Assembly (NCBI GenBank): GCA_030040425.1
Contig: JASHTS010000044.1
Coordinates: 1 to 33,996, forward strand
Direction: 5' to 3'
DNA length: 33,996 nucleotides
DNA from: Acidobacteriaceae bacterium
GTDB lineage: Bacteria > Acidobacteriota > Terriglobia > Terriglobales > Acidobacteriaceae
In this document: one piece after another, positions 7,298 through 14,811 of the stretch
How positions within the stretch are numbered: the first letter of the stretch is position 1
Layout: every line of letters starts with the position of its first letter
The notes under the pieces: generated by a model
The model's database searches: none
Told to the model about the DNA's origin: nothing
Seen by the model: the letters and a program-made list of their open reading frames with translations, nothing else
Translations under genes and position numbers: made by a program

Positions 7298-8071
7298 ATG
7301 TCATCAACACAGTTTGGGAAGAGTACTGGGTTTCGTAGGGTTGGAACGCCAAATCTCTTCCCCCGAGTCGCTGGCGCTATCAGCATCTTCCTCGCTTTTG
7401 CGCCTTTGGAGCTTGCAGGTCAGGCGCCTGCCGGCCTCCCCGGTGCGGCGCCGCCGCAGTTCGTGGTGGTGCTGGACGCGGCGCATGGCGGAAATGATAC
7501 CGGCGGGCACAGCGTCAACTGGGCGGAGAAGAATTTCGCGCTGGCTCTGAGCGTGCGGCTGCGCTCGCTGCTCGAGGCGCGGGGCATGGATGTGGTGACC
7601 ACGCGGGAGCAAGACGTAACGCTGGAAGCGGAGCAACGCGACGAGATTGCGAACCACGCAAACGCGCAGGCGTGCCTGAGCCTGCATGCCTCGCTGAGCG
7701 GAAACGGCGTGCATCTGTTTGTCTCCTCGCTTCAGCCGGCCGAGGCGGCGCGGTTGGTGCGGTGGAAGACCGCGCAGGCGACTGCGATTACGCGCAGCCT
7801 GGGACTGGCGGGGGTTCTGAACTCAGCGCTGAGGCAGGCCGGATTGAATGTGACGCTGGGACGGGCGGCGCTGCCGGTGGTGGACAGCATGACGTGCCCG
7901 GCGGTCGCCCTGGAGGTGGCTCCGGATGCGAACTCGGGGCAAACCGCGACGGACTCTTTGAGCGACGCCGGCTACCAGGCGAAGGTCGCCGAGGCGGTGG
8001 CGGCGGCGCTGGTGGAGTGGCGATCGGAGGGGCTGAGCGGCGGTTCGCATAAAGGAGCGCGCGAGCCGTGA
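7298..8071 (+). CDS. N-acetylmuramoyl-L-alanine amidase (amidase_3 family)
   Basis: This 257-aa zinc hydrolase is expected to cut the bond between muramic acid and the stem peptide of peptidoglycan in the periplasm. Expected zinc ligands are visible: His63 in LDAAHGG, Glu77 in WAEKNF and His130 in LSLHAS. A glutamate in CPAVALEVAPD sits where the catalytic acid is found. A hydrophobic stretch at about residues 24-40 (VAGAISIFLAFAPLELAG) looks like a signal peptide. The ATG at 7298 is preferred over a GTG at 7268, which lies inside a degenerate GTCRGTGA-type repeat. The stop overlaps the GTG of the next gene, so it heads a three-gene operon. No SPOR or LysM wall-binding domain is present, and the match to classical AmiC is loose. 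Confidence 0.85.
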   Translation: MSSTQFGKSTGFRRVGTPNLFPRVAGAISIFLAFAPLELAGQAPAGLPGAAPPQFVVVLDAAHGGNDTGGHSVNWAEKNFALALSVRLRSLLEARGMDVVTTREQDVTLEAEQRDEIANHANAQACLSLHASLSGNGVHLFVSSLQPAEAARLVRWKTAQATAITRSLGLAGVLNSALRQAGLNVTLGRAALPVVDSMTCPAVALEVAPDANSGQTATDSLSDAGYQAKVAEAVAAALVEWRSEGLSGGSHKGAREP

Positions 8072-8739
8072 TTCCGCGCTACCAGACGGTACTGTTTTTC
8101 GTGCTGCTGGCCGCCTCCGTCATCATGGGCGCGGTGCTGTGGCAGTTGCGCGACCGCGCCGAACAGCGGCGGCTGCAGGCGCAGGCATCGACGCCGACGC
8201 GAGCACCGCAGGTGGCTCCGGCGGTGCAGGCGACTCTGCTGGTGGCCAACGACGCGGACGATTCGATGGCCGAGCGGATTTTGAGCCTGCCGCTGCCGCC
8301 CAGCGCAGGCGCGCGGGCGCGGGCGATTCTGGGCAAGCTGCTCGACCTGTACGCGGCTCCGGGTGCGGCGCATCCCGTGCAGGGCGGGGCAAGCGCCATT
8401 ACGCAGGTGTTTCTGATGCCGGTGAGCGCGGGAGAAGCCGCAGTTGCGGGTCCGCGGGGGAAGACAAGCGCCGGCGCGAATGAGGCGAAAAACGGGCCGG
8501 AGATGGCGGTCGTGAATCTGACCGGCGCATTTGCGGCGAGCCATCCCTCAGGCATCGAGACCGAAAGCCTGACAGTGCTTTCGATCTGCGCGACGCTGCA
8601 CGCGAACCTGCCGCAGGTGACGGAGGTGCGCTTTCTGGTGGATGGACAGGAGCGGGAGACGCTGGCCGGGCACGCGGATTTGACGCGGACGTACTTGACC
8701 TCAGAGGCGGAGCCAGCGGTGGTGGGAGCACAGCCGTGA
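8068..8739 (+). CDS. GerMN-domain membrane protein
   Basis: This 223-aa protein has an N-terminal membrane anchor (residues about 7-25, TVLFFVLLAASVIMGAVLW), a polar linker, and a C-terminal GerMN-like domain. The domain is marked by ITQVFLMP, VVNLTGAFAASHPSG, TESLTVLSICATLHANLPQVTEVRFLV and the DG following it. In spore formers GerM is a germination and engulfment factor; in non-spore-formers such as this one the domain is thought to act in the envelope. It starts at GTG 8068, overlapping the amidase stop as GTGA, with AAGGAG about 10 nt upstream. Its end overlaps murI in the same way. The context points to peptidoglycan work, which is inference. Confidence 0.82.
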   Translation: MIPRYQTVLFFVLLAASVIMGAVLWQLRDRAEQRRLQAQASTPTRAPQVAPAVQATLLVANDADDSMAERILSLPLPPSAGARARAILGKLLDLYAAPGAAHPVQGGASAITQVFLMPVSAGEAAVAGPRGKTSAGANEAKNGPEMAVVNLTGAFAASHPSGIETESLTVLSICATLHANLPQVTEVRFLVDGQERETLAGHADLTRTYLTSEAEPAVVGAQP

Positions 8740-9587
8740 AGGACGCGCGCACGATCGGCGTTTTCGACTCCGGTTTTGGCGGATTGACGGTGCTGCGCGC
8801 CCTGGTGGAGCGGATGCCGCAGGCGCGCTTTGTGTTTGCGGGCGACACGGCGCGGTTGCCGTATGGTTCGAAGTCGCGGCGGACGGTGGCCCGGTATGCA
8901 GCCGAGAGCGCGCAGTTTCTGGTGCGCGCGCAAGGGGCCGAGTCGCTGGTGATTGCGTGCAATACGGCAAGCGCGCTGGCGCTCGATGCGATTCAGGACG
9001 CGGTGCCGGTGCCGGTGCTGGGTGTGATCGAACCTGGCGCGCAGGCGGCGCGCGCGGCCACGGCCACCGGCGACGTGCTGGTGATGGCCACCGATGCCAC
9101 GGTGCAGAGTCATGCGTACCGGGCTGCGTGCAGCGGTCAGGGGCTGCGTTCGCTCGAAAAGGCGTGCCCGCTGCTGGTGCCGCTGGTGGAAGAGGGATGG
9201 ACGGAGCACGCGGTAACAGAAGAGGTGGTGCGCATTTACCTGAACGAACTGCGCGGCGAGGCCGAGGCAAAGGGGATGCTCGCGGACACGCTGGTTCTTG
9301 GATGCACGCACTATCCGCTGCTGCGGCCGGTGATCGAACGGGTAATCGAGCAAATGCCCAGAGACCGATCGGCGATAGCAATGCGGGTGATCGATTCGGC
9401 GGAGTCGACGGCGGAGGCGGCGGTGCGGCTGTTCGATGCAGATGGGCGCGCGCAGGCAGGCGCGGCGGGCGCGGAGACGGAGATTCGCTGTTTTGCGACG
9501 GATTCGGTGGAGAAGTTTGAGCGGTTGGGATCGAGATTTCTGGGCAGACCGGTGGGAAAGGTGGAGCTGATCGACCTGGGCGGGTGA
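8736..9587 (+). CDS. murI: Glutamate racemase
   Basis: This 283-aa enzyme makes D-glutamate for peptidoglycan by two-base racemisation. Both catalytic cysteines are present, Cys75 in ACNTASA and Cys190 in LGCTHYPLL, with Asp11-Ser12 in FDSGFGGL and His192 beside the second cysteine. LPYGSKS, the usual substrate-binding stretch, is also intact. Length is normal. The start is the GTG at 8736 that overlaps the stop of the GerMN gene. Clustering with a wall amidase fits a shared role in wall growth and recycling. It ends 138 bp before fabI. Confidence 0.96.
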   Translation: MKDARTIGVFDSGFGGLTVLRALVERMPQARFVFAGDTARLPYGSKSRRTVARYAAESAQFLVRAQGAESLVIACNTASALALDAIQDAVPVPVLGVIEPGAQAARAATATGDVLVMATDATVQSHAYRAACSGQGLRSLEKACPLLVPLVEEGWTEHAVTEEVVRIYLNELRGEAEAKGMLADTLVLGCTHYPLLRPVIERVIEQMPRDRSAIAMRVIDSAESTAEAAVRLFDADGRAQAGAAGAETEIRCFATDSVEKFERLGSRFLGRPVGKVELIDLGG

Positions 9588-9725
9588 ATCGTCCTCCCAC
9601 CTTAAAGGCAGAGAACGCGTTTAGGATGGGAAACCAGATGAAGGGAAATGCTTTGCCGCCCTGAACGTCCGCAGCAGACATATAGGATGGGGCAAACGGT
9701 ATGCTTGGCGGAGGAGATGGGCGGC

Positions 9726-10493
9726 ATGATTGATTTGAAAGGCAAGACGGCGGTGATCTTCGGGCTCGCGAACAAGCGGTCGATCGCGTGGGGAATCGCG
9801 GCCAAGCTGCACGCCGCAGGCGCGACGTTGGCCATCTGCTACCAGAACGAGCGCATGAGGGCGGAGGCCGCAGACCTGATCAACGAGCTTGCGGGTGCGA
9901 GCGGTTTCCAATGCGACCTGTCGAACGACGGCGAAATCGCGGCGCTTTTTGGGGCGCTCAAGGAGCAATACGGAAAGATCGACGTGCTGGTGCACGCGGT
10001 AGCCTTCGCGCCGCCCGAAGATCTCAAGGGCGCGTTTCTGAACACCAGCCGCGAGGGGTTCCGCGTGGCGCACGACGTGAGCGTGTACTCGCTGATCGCG
10101 GTGAGCCGCGCGGCGGCGCCGCTGATGAGCGAAGGCGGCAGCATCATGACGATGACCTACTACGCAGCGGAGAAGGTGGTGCCTCATTACAACGTGATGG
10201 CGCTGGCAAAGGCGTCGCTGGAGGCGACGGTGCGCTATCTCGCCTATGAGTTGGGGCCGAGGAACATCCGCGTGAACGCGATCTCCGCGGGGCCGATCAA
10301 GACGCTGGCGGCGCGCGGCATTGGCGCGCTGGGCGACATGATGAAAGTACACGCGGAACGAGCGCCGCTGCATCGCAACGTGGATCAGCTCGAAGTGGGC
10401 GGGACGGCGCTCTATCTCGCCAGCGAACTCTCGAGCGCGGTGACGGGCGAGACCATCTACGTGGACTGCGGCTACAACATCATGGGCTTCTAG
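9726..10493 (+). CDS. fabI: Enoyl-[acyl-carrier-protein] reductase (NADH), FabI
   Basis: This 255-aa short-chain dehydrogenase performs the last reduction in each round of fatty acid elongation. The nucleotide-binding start is the FabI-type GLANKRSIAWGIA. The active site has Tyr145, Tyr155 and Lys162 (MTYYAAEKVVPHYNVMALAK), with the exact spacing of E. coli FabI. The ISAGPIKTLAARGI segment forms the substrate-binding loop. The ATG at 9726 has GGAGGAG 9 nt upstream; a longer frame from 9648 is not conserved. It is the classical triclosan-target type of enoyl reductase. The 138-bp gap after murI suggests its own promoter, though none stands out. It converges on the adenosine deaminase gene with only 3 bp between the stops and no visible terminator. 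Confidence 0.96.
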   Translation: MIDLKGKTAVIFGLANKRSIAWGIAAKLHAAGATLAICYQNERMRAEAADLINELAGASGFQCDLSNDGEIAALFGALKEQYGKIDVLVHAVAFAPPEDLKGAFLNTSREGFRVAHDVSVYSLIAVSRAAAPLMSEGGSIMTMTYYAAEKVVPHYNVMALAKASLEATVRYLAYELGPRNIRVNAISAGPIKTLAARGIGALGDMMKVHAERAPLHRNVDQLEVGGTALYLASELSSAVTGETIYVDCGYNIMGF

Positions 10494-10496
10494 CTT

Positions 10497-11504
10497 TCAG
10501 ACCTTCTCGGCCAGCGCGCCATAACTTTCAGCAAGCCGCGCGCGCAGACCGGCTTTCACTGCCGATGTTGCAAACGCAGCGTCCAGAGCCATTCGATTCG
10601 TCTCAAGGAACTGTTCCCTGCCCCAACCGAAGACGCGCTGCAGAGATTCGTATTCGCCGGTGAGCGTGGCGGGTGTGAGCATGCGTGTATCCGTGCTCAC
10701 GCTGAGCGGAACCCCGGCCCGATAGAGAAAATCGATGGGGTGGTCAGACCAGCTCGCGATGGAGGGAACGATCTGCACGTTCGAAGACGGGCAGAGCTCG
10801 AGATGGATTCTCTCGCGGCGAAGATGCTCGACGAGGGCCGGGTCCTCGTAACTGCGCGTTCCGTGGCCGATGCGCTGCGGCTTGAGCAGGCGCAGGGTTT
10901 CCCAAACACTTGCGGGGCCGCAAGCCTCGCCGGCATGCGCGGTGCGGAAGAGACTGTGGTCGCGCGCATAGCGGTAGGCGGCGATATGCGCATCGAGGGG
11001 AAAGCCGGCTTCGTCGCCGGCAATGTCGAGGGCCACGATGCGGCTCTCCCGATACTTCTCCACGACCTCTGCGGTCAAGAGGCTCTGCGCGGCGGTGAAG
11101 TGGCGCAGGGTGCAGAGGATCACGCCGGCTTCGATTCCAGTGGCCCGGATCGCTTCGTCAACGGCGCGCTCGACGATGGCGACGACGCGCTCCGGAGCAA
11201 GGCCCTGCGCCGTGTGCAGGAGGGGCGCAAAGCGAAGCTCGGCGTAGACAACGCCGTCTGCTGCGAGCTGCTCGAAGAGATCGTCGACGACGAGGCGCAG
11301 AGAATCCTCGGTCTGCATGAGGCGGAAACCAACGGGCGCGCGGGCGAGGAAGTCGGCGAGATTGGTGCAGCGCGCCGGGGCGATGTAATCACGCTGATAC
11401 TCTTCACGCGTGACTGCAGGTACGAGGCGAGCCACGGCCTTGTAGCTCAGCGAGCAATCGAGATGCAGATGGAGCTCGAGCTTGGGGAGAGTGCGCAGAT
11501 CCAT
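10497..11504 (-). CDS. add: Adenosine deaminase family protein
   Basis: This 335-aa zinc hydrolase should deaminate adenosine or a related 6-aminopurine nucleoside. Metal and catalytic marks are the His12-x-His14 pair in KLELHLHLD, LDIAGDEAG, the TAHAGEACGP histidine and glutamate, and RIGHGTR. The last metal aspartate lies in STDTRML, where animal and E. coli enzymes have TDDP. A similar TDNR-type motif occurs in actinobacterial deaminases, so this is a known sub-branch rather than a damaged site. The glycine usual after HLHLD is a cysteine. Substrate could be adenosine or aminodeoxyfutalosine. The ATG at 11504 gives the conserved start; it lies 14 bp after the dlgD stop and ends the four-gene operon. 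Confidence 0.88.
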   Translation of the reverse strand: MDLRTLPKLELHLHLDCSLSYKAVARLVPAVTREEYQRDYIAPARCTNLADFLARAPVGFRLMQTEDSLRLVVDDLFEQLAADGVVYAELRFAPLLHTAQGLAPERVVAIVERAVDEAIRATGIEAGVILCTLRHFTAAQSLLTAEVVEKYRESRIVALDIAGDEAGFPLDAHIAAYRYARDHSLFRTAHAGEACGPASVWETLRLLKPQRIGHGTRSYEDPALVEHLRRERIHLELCPSSNVQIVPSIASWSDHPIDFLYRAGVPLSVSTDTRMLTPATLTGEYESLQRVFGWGREQFLETNRMALDAAFATSAVKAGLRARLAESYGALAEKV

Positions 11505-11518
11505 GGAGAAAGCATAAA

Positions 11519-12523
11519 TCACATGGACTGAATCGCGGCCCAGACGGCGGGATCGACGAGAAGGCCGAGCTCGCGATTCTCGGCGCGGATGCGCAGAGTT
11601 TCCTCGCCGGGATAGCGGACGCGCGTGCCGGTTCGCGCCGGCTTGGCGCTGTGCAGCGAGGCGACGATCGAGCCGGCGATCTCTTCGGTTCGCGGCTCGC
11701 CGCCGAGCGCCGCGGGTTCCATGGCAAGGAACATTTGCGAGAGACCGCATTCGAATTCCGGATCATGGGAGAGCTGATGCGTGGCCCGGCCGAGAGTCAT
11801 CATGGCGGCGATCATGTCGAGGACTATGGAGAGGCCGGAGCCTTTCCAGTAGCCGGCGGGGAGAGGGCGCCAGGATGCCTCGATGGAAGCGGGATCGCGG
11901 GTGAGATTGCCCAGTGCGTCGAAGCCGCCCTCAACGGGAAGCAACTCGCCGCGCTTGCGATAACCCTCGAGGGCGCCATAAGAGAACTGCGACATGGCCA
12001 TATCGAGGACAACGGGGCCGGCGGCGCGCGGGACGGCGATGACGAGAGGATTGTTGCCGATGACCCGCTCGGCGCTGCCCCAAGGCGGCAGATTGGGCAT
12101 GGTGTTGGTCCAGCAAATGCCGATGAAGCCGGCTTCGGCTGCGCGCCAGCCGTAGGCTCCTCCGCGCATCCAGTGGTTGGTGTTGGCGAGGGCGACGCAG
12201 CCGATGCCGTGCTCGCGACTGAGGGCGAGAGCGCGATCCATGCCGGCGAGGGCATTGAGATTGCCGGGACCGCGGCGGCCGTCCCAGCGCTCGAGTGCGC
12301 CGTGGGCGGCGAGACGACGGGGCTCGGCGTCGACGAGGACGCTGCCGTTGCGAATGGTGGCGACAAAACGAGAAAAGCGGTTGATGCCGTGCGAGTAGAC
12401 GCCATCGCAGGTGGCTTCAGCGAAGAGGCGCGCGCAGGCTTCAGCGCGATCGGCCGAGAAGCCGAGCTTGCGCAGAATGGACGCGAGCTGCGCGAGAACT
12501 TCGTCGAAGGGGATGCGGAGCAT
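11519..12523 (-). CDS. dlgD: 2,3-diketo-L-gulonate reductase-like (DlgD/YiaK) oxidoreductase
   Basis: This 334-aa NAD(P)H oxidoreductase of the malate/L-lactate dehydrogenase family closely resembles E. coli YiaK, which reduces 2,3-diketo-L-gulonate. Shared blocks are DGVYSHGINRFSRF with the catalytic histidine (His45), NHWMRGGAYGWRAAE, GFIGICWTNT, PPWG, FSYGALE and the end PAGYWKGSGLSIVLDMIA. Length is normal. The gene lies between tsaE (9-bp gap) and add (14-bp gap), not in a sugar-acid pathway cluster with yiaQRS-type genes, so its physiological substrate here is uncertain. A role in keto-acid or ascorbate-type metabolism is inferred from similarity only. Confidence 0.9.
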   Translation of the reverse strand: MLRIPFDEVLAQLASILRKLGFSADRAEACARLFAEATCDGVYSHGINRFSRFVATIRNGSVLVDAEPRRLAAHGALERWDGRRGPGNLNALAGMDRALALSREHGIGCVALANTNHWMRGGAYGWRAAEAGFIGICWTNTMPNLPPWGSAERVIGNNPLVIAVPRAAGPVVLDMAMSQFSYGALEGYRKRGELLPVEGGFDALGNLTRDPASIEASWRPLPAGYWKGSGLSIVLDMIAAMMTLGRATHQLSHDPEFECGLSQMFLAMEPAALGGEPRTEEIAGSIVASLHSAKPARTGTRVRYPGEETLRIRAENRELGLLVDPAVWAAIQSM

Positions 12524-12532
12524 GGGGCGCCG

Positions 12533-13006
12533 CTAGTCTTTGAGCGTGACGGTGATTTTACGCGTGTCCCCGCCTTCGGCGGTGATGAGGATTTCGCCGG
12601 TCGAGCGCTTCTTGATGCTTTTGAATTTCTCGCCCCACTCGACCAAGACAAGGGCATTGGGCGTGAGAAGCTCGTCGAGGCCGAGAGTTTCGAGCTGGCG
12701 CTCGCTTTCGAGGCGGTAGACATCGAGGTGGTAAAGCTTGATGGGATCGCCGTCGCGCGTGCCGTCGTACTCGTGGATGAGGGTAAAGGTGGGGCTGGTG
12801 ACTTCGTCGGGCTCGGCGGCGTCGAGGGCCTGGGCAATGCCCTTCACCAGCGTGGTCTTACCAGTGCCGAGGTCGCCGCGCAGCAGCAGGAGCTGCGGGG
12901 GCTTGAGCAGCGCCGCCAGCTTGCGGCCGACTTTGACGGTATCGGCACCGCTCTCGGTCTTGAACTCGTGAATGCGGCCTTCGGCAGCTGGCGCCGTGTC
13001 AGTCAT
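12533..13006 (-). CDS. tsaE: tRNA threonylcarbamoyladenosine biosynthesis protein TsaE
   Basis: This 157-aa P-loop ATPase works with TsaB, TsaC and TsaD to make N6-threonylcarbamoyladenosine at position 37 of ANN-decoding tRNAs. The Walker A loop GDLGTGKTT lies at residues 44-52. The family blocks VTSPTFTLIHEYDG, LYHLDVYRLES and LVEWGEKF follow, and length is typical. The ATG at 13006 overlaps the stop of the upstream hydrate-repair gene as ATGA, which decides the start over the 16-codon longer frame. Pairing of tsaE with nnrE/nnrD is widespread in bacteria. No tsaB is seen next to it. Confidence 0.96.
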   Translation of the reverse strand: MTDTAPAAEGRIHEFKTESGADTVKVGRKLAALLKPPQLLLLRGDLGTGKTTLVKGIAQALDAAEPDEVTSPTFTLIHEYDGTRDGDPIKLYHLDVYRLESERQLETLGLDELLTPNALVLVEWGEKFKSIKKRSTGEILITAEGGDTRKITVTLKD

Positions 13007-14664
13007 GATGCGGCCTCGCAGGGGGCCGCGTCGGGCGGCAACCCTTGTATCCAAACATACCCGTTTGCACGCCGCGAGTAAAAGCGAAAAGCCTGTGAAA
13101 GAGTGACGAGAGTGTCGGTGGCGAGCAGGGTGTGCTCATCGCCCGCGCGGACGGCGAAGTCGGCGGAAAGGCCGTGGAGGTAGACGGCGGCCTCGACGGC
13201 GCGCGCGGAATCGGAGGGAAACTGCGCGAGAAGACCGGCAATGAGGCCGGTCAGCAGATCGCCGCTGCCGCCCTTGGCCATGCCGGGATTGCCGGTGGTG
13301 TTAACGGCGACGCGGCCGTCGGGATGAGCGATGAGCGTGCGTGCGCCCTTGAGCACGAGCGTGACGTGATGCCGCTGCGCGAAGCTGCGGGCGGCTTCGC
13401 GGCGGTTGGATTGGATTGCGGCGACGGTGGTTTCCGCCAGGCGGGCCATCTCGCCGGGATGGGGCGTGAGAACGAGCGTGCGCGCACCGTTGCGGGCGAA
13501 CTGGGCAAGCTGATCGATGTGCGCGGCGAGGATGTTGAGGGCGTCGGCGTCGATGAGAGCGGGAAGGCTGGTTTTCTCGAGGACGCCGAGGACGAATTGC
13601 GCGGTTTCCGGAGATTGGCCGAGGCCGGGACCGAGGGCGAGGAGGGTTTTTCCATGCATGAGCGCGTCAAGGCGATCGGAGGCGAGATTTTCCTGGGAGA
13701 CAGCTCCGGAATCGGTAGCTGCGAGGGGCCAGGTCATGAGCTCGGGCGCGAGCGAGGATACGACAGCGAGCGCGGGCGCGGGAACAGCGGCGGTGACGAG
13801 GCCGGCGCCGGCGCGCAACGCGGCAAGCGCGGTCATGGCGGGCGCGCCGGCTTTGCCGCCTGCGGAGCCGAAGGAACCACCAGCCACAAGTACATGGCCG
13901 AAGTTGCCTTTGTTGGAGGCTGCGGCGCGAGGCGCGCGGGTGAGCGCAGCCGCAGACCCGGCCCATTCGAGCTGGAGCGAAGAGACGATGGCTTCCTGGG
14001 GCGATCCGATGGGCGCAACGACAACGGGCTGATGCCAGTGACGCGTAAGCTGGCCAAAGACATGCGCCGGCTTAGGCGCGGTGAAGGTGATGACGGCGTC
14101 GGCGGGGAAAACCGGGCCCGAAATGGCGGCGCTGGCTTCGTCGGCCGGCCAGCCGGAGGGCAGATCGATGGCGAGGACGGGAGTTTTCGGTGCGGATTCG
14201 CAGAGCCCGGCGAGGAGATCGAGGGCGAGGCCGCGCATGGGGGGCTTGAAGCCGGTACCGAGAAGAGCGTCGATAAGGAGATCGCAGGCAAGGGCGGATT
14301 TGTGCTTTTGGAGATCTGCGGGCGCGGCGACGACGAACACCCGACCGCGTTCTGGCTGAGTCAACTCTTTCCAGGCTTCGGCGGGGTCGCCTTTCAGATC
14401 CGCGCTTGGGCCGAGCAGGAGCGTGGTGACGTCAAGGCCGGCGTCGGCGAGTAGGCGCGCGGTCATCATGCCGTCGCCGCCGTTGTTGCCGCGGCCGCAG
14501 AGGACGGTGATGCGGCGGGCGGAAGGAAACTGACTACGCGCAAAAGACACGACGGCGGATGACGCGGCGCGCATGAGCTCGATAGAAGGAATGCCTAAGC
14601 ACTCCGTTGTGGCGCGGTCACAGGCCTGCATTTCGGCGGCGGAGAGAATGCGCATCGAGTTCAT
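13003..14664 (-). CDS. nnr: Bifunctional NAD(P)HX epimerase / ADP-dependent NAD(P)HX dehydratase
   Basis: This 553-aa fusion repairs hydrated NADH and NADPH. The N-terminal half is the epimerase (YjeF_N): SAAEMQACDRAT at the start and the phosphate-binding CGRGNNGGDGM at about 57-66. The C-terminal half is the ADP-dependent dehydratase of the ribokinase-like fold: NKGNFGHVLVAGGSFGSAG near 250, ALGPGLGQS, LTPHPGEMARL and the catalytic GMAKGGSGDLLTGL. The two-domain layout and length match E. coli Nnr (YjeF). The ATG at 14664 gives MNSMRILS; the second Met, at 14655, is equally possible. It is the first gene of the operon with tsaE, dlgD and add. The region just upstream holds degenerate GGGAGCRA repeats and a dispersed 50-bp repeat. 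Confidence 0.96.
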   Translation of the reverse strand: MNSMRILSAAEMQACDRATTECLGIPSIELMRAASSAVVSFARSQFPSARRITVLCGRGNNGGDGMMTARLLADAGLDVTTLLLGPSADLKGDPAEAWKELTQPERGRVFVVAAPADLQKHKSALACDLLIDALLGTGFKPPMRGLALDLLAGLCESAPKTPVLAIDLPSGWPADEASAAISGPVFPADAVITFTAPKPAHVFGQLTRHWHQPVVVAPIGSPQEAIVSSLQLEWAGSAAALTRAPRAAASNKGNFGHVLVAGGSFGSAGGKAGAPAMTALAALRAGAGLVTAAVPAPALAVVSSLAPELMTWPLAATDSGAVSQENLASDRLDALMHGKTLLALGPGLGQSPETAQFVLGVLEKTSLPALIDADALNILAAHIDQLAQFARNGARTLVLTPHPGEMARLAETTVAAIQSNRREAARSFAQRHHVTLVLKGARTLIAHPDGRVAVNTTGNPGMAKGGSGDLLTGLIAGLLAQFPSDSARAVEAAVYLHGLSADFAVRAGDEHTLLATDTLVTLSQAFRFYSRRANGYVWIQGLPPDAAPCEAAS

Positions 14665-14736
14665 GGTACGACAGGGGTCAGGGAGCGAGGGAGCAAGGGA
14701 GACGGTGGTGTCCTGACGTAGGACCGAAAGGCAACC

Positions 14737-14786
14737 GCAGATGCTTCGACTCCCTCGCGCTACGGGCTCGGTCGCTCAGGATGACA
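14737..14786. repeat. Dispersed 50-bp intergenic repeat, copy 1
   Basis: This stretch (GCAGATGCTTCGACTCCCTC at its start, CTCGGTCGCTCAGGATGACA at its end) matches 18762-18811 at 43 of 50 positions in the same orientation. Both copies lie between genes: this one after the membrane-protein stop and before nnr, the other upstream of mntR. It looks like a small dispersed repeat family. Degenerate GGGAGCRA units lie next to it at about 14674-14702. Confidence 0.7.
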
Positions 14787-14811
14787 AGCAAAAAGAATCG
14801 GAGGCAAGGGC

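Noticed and set aside
10494-10496. Terminator between convergent fabI and add
   Set aside because: The stops are only 3 bp apart and no hairpin was found in or near the junction.
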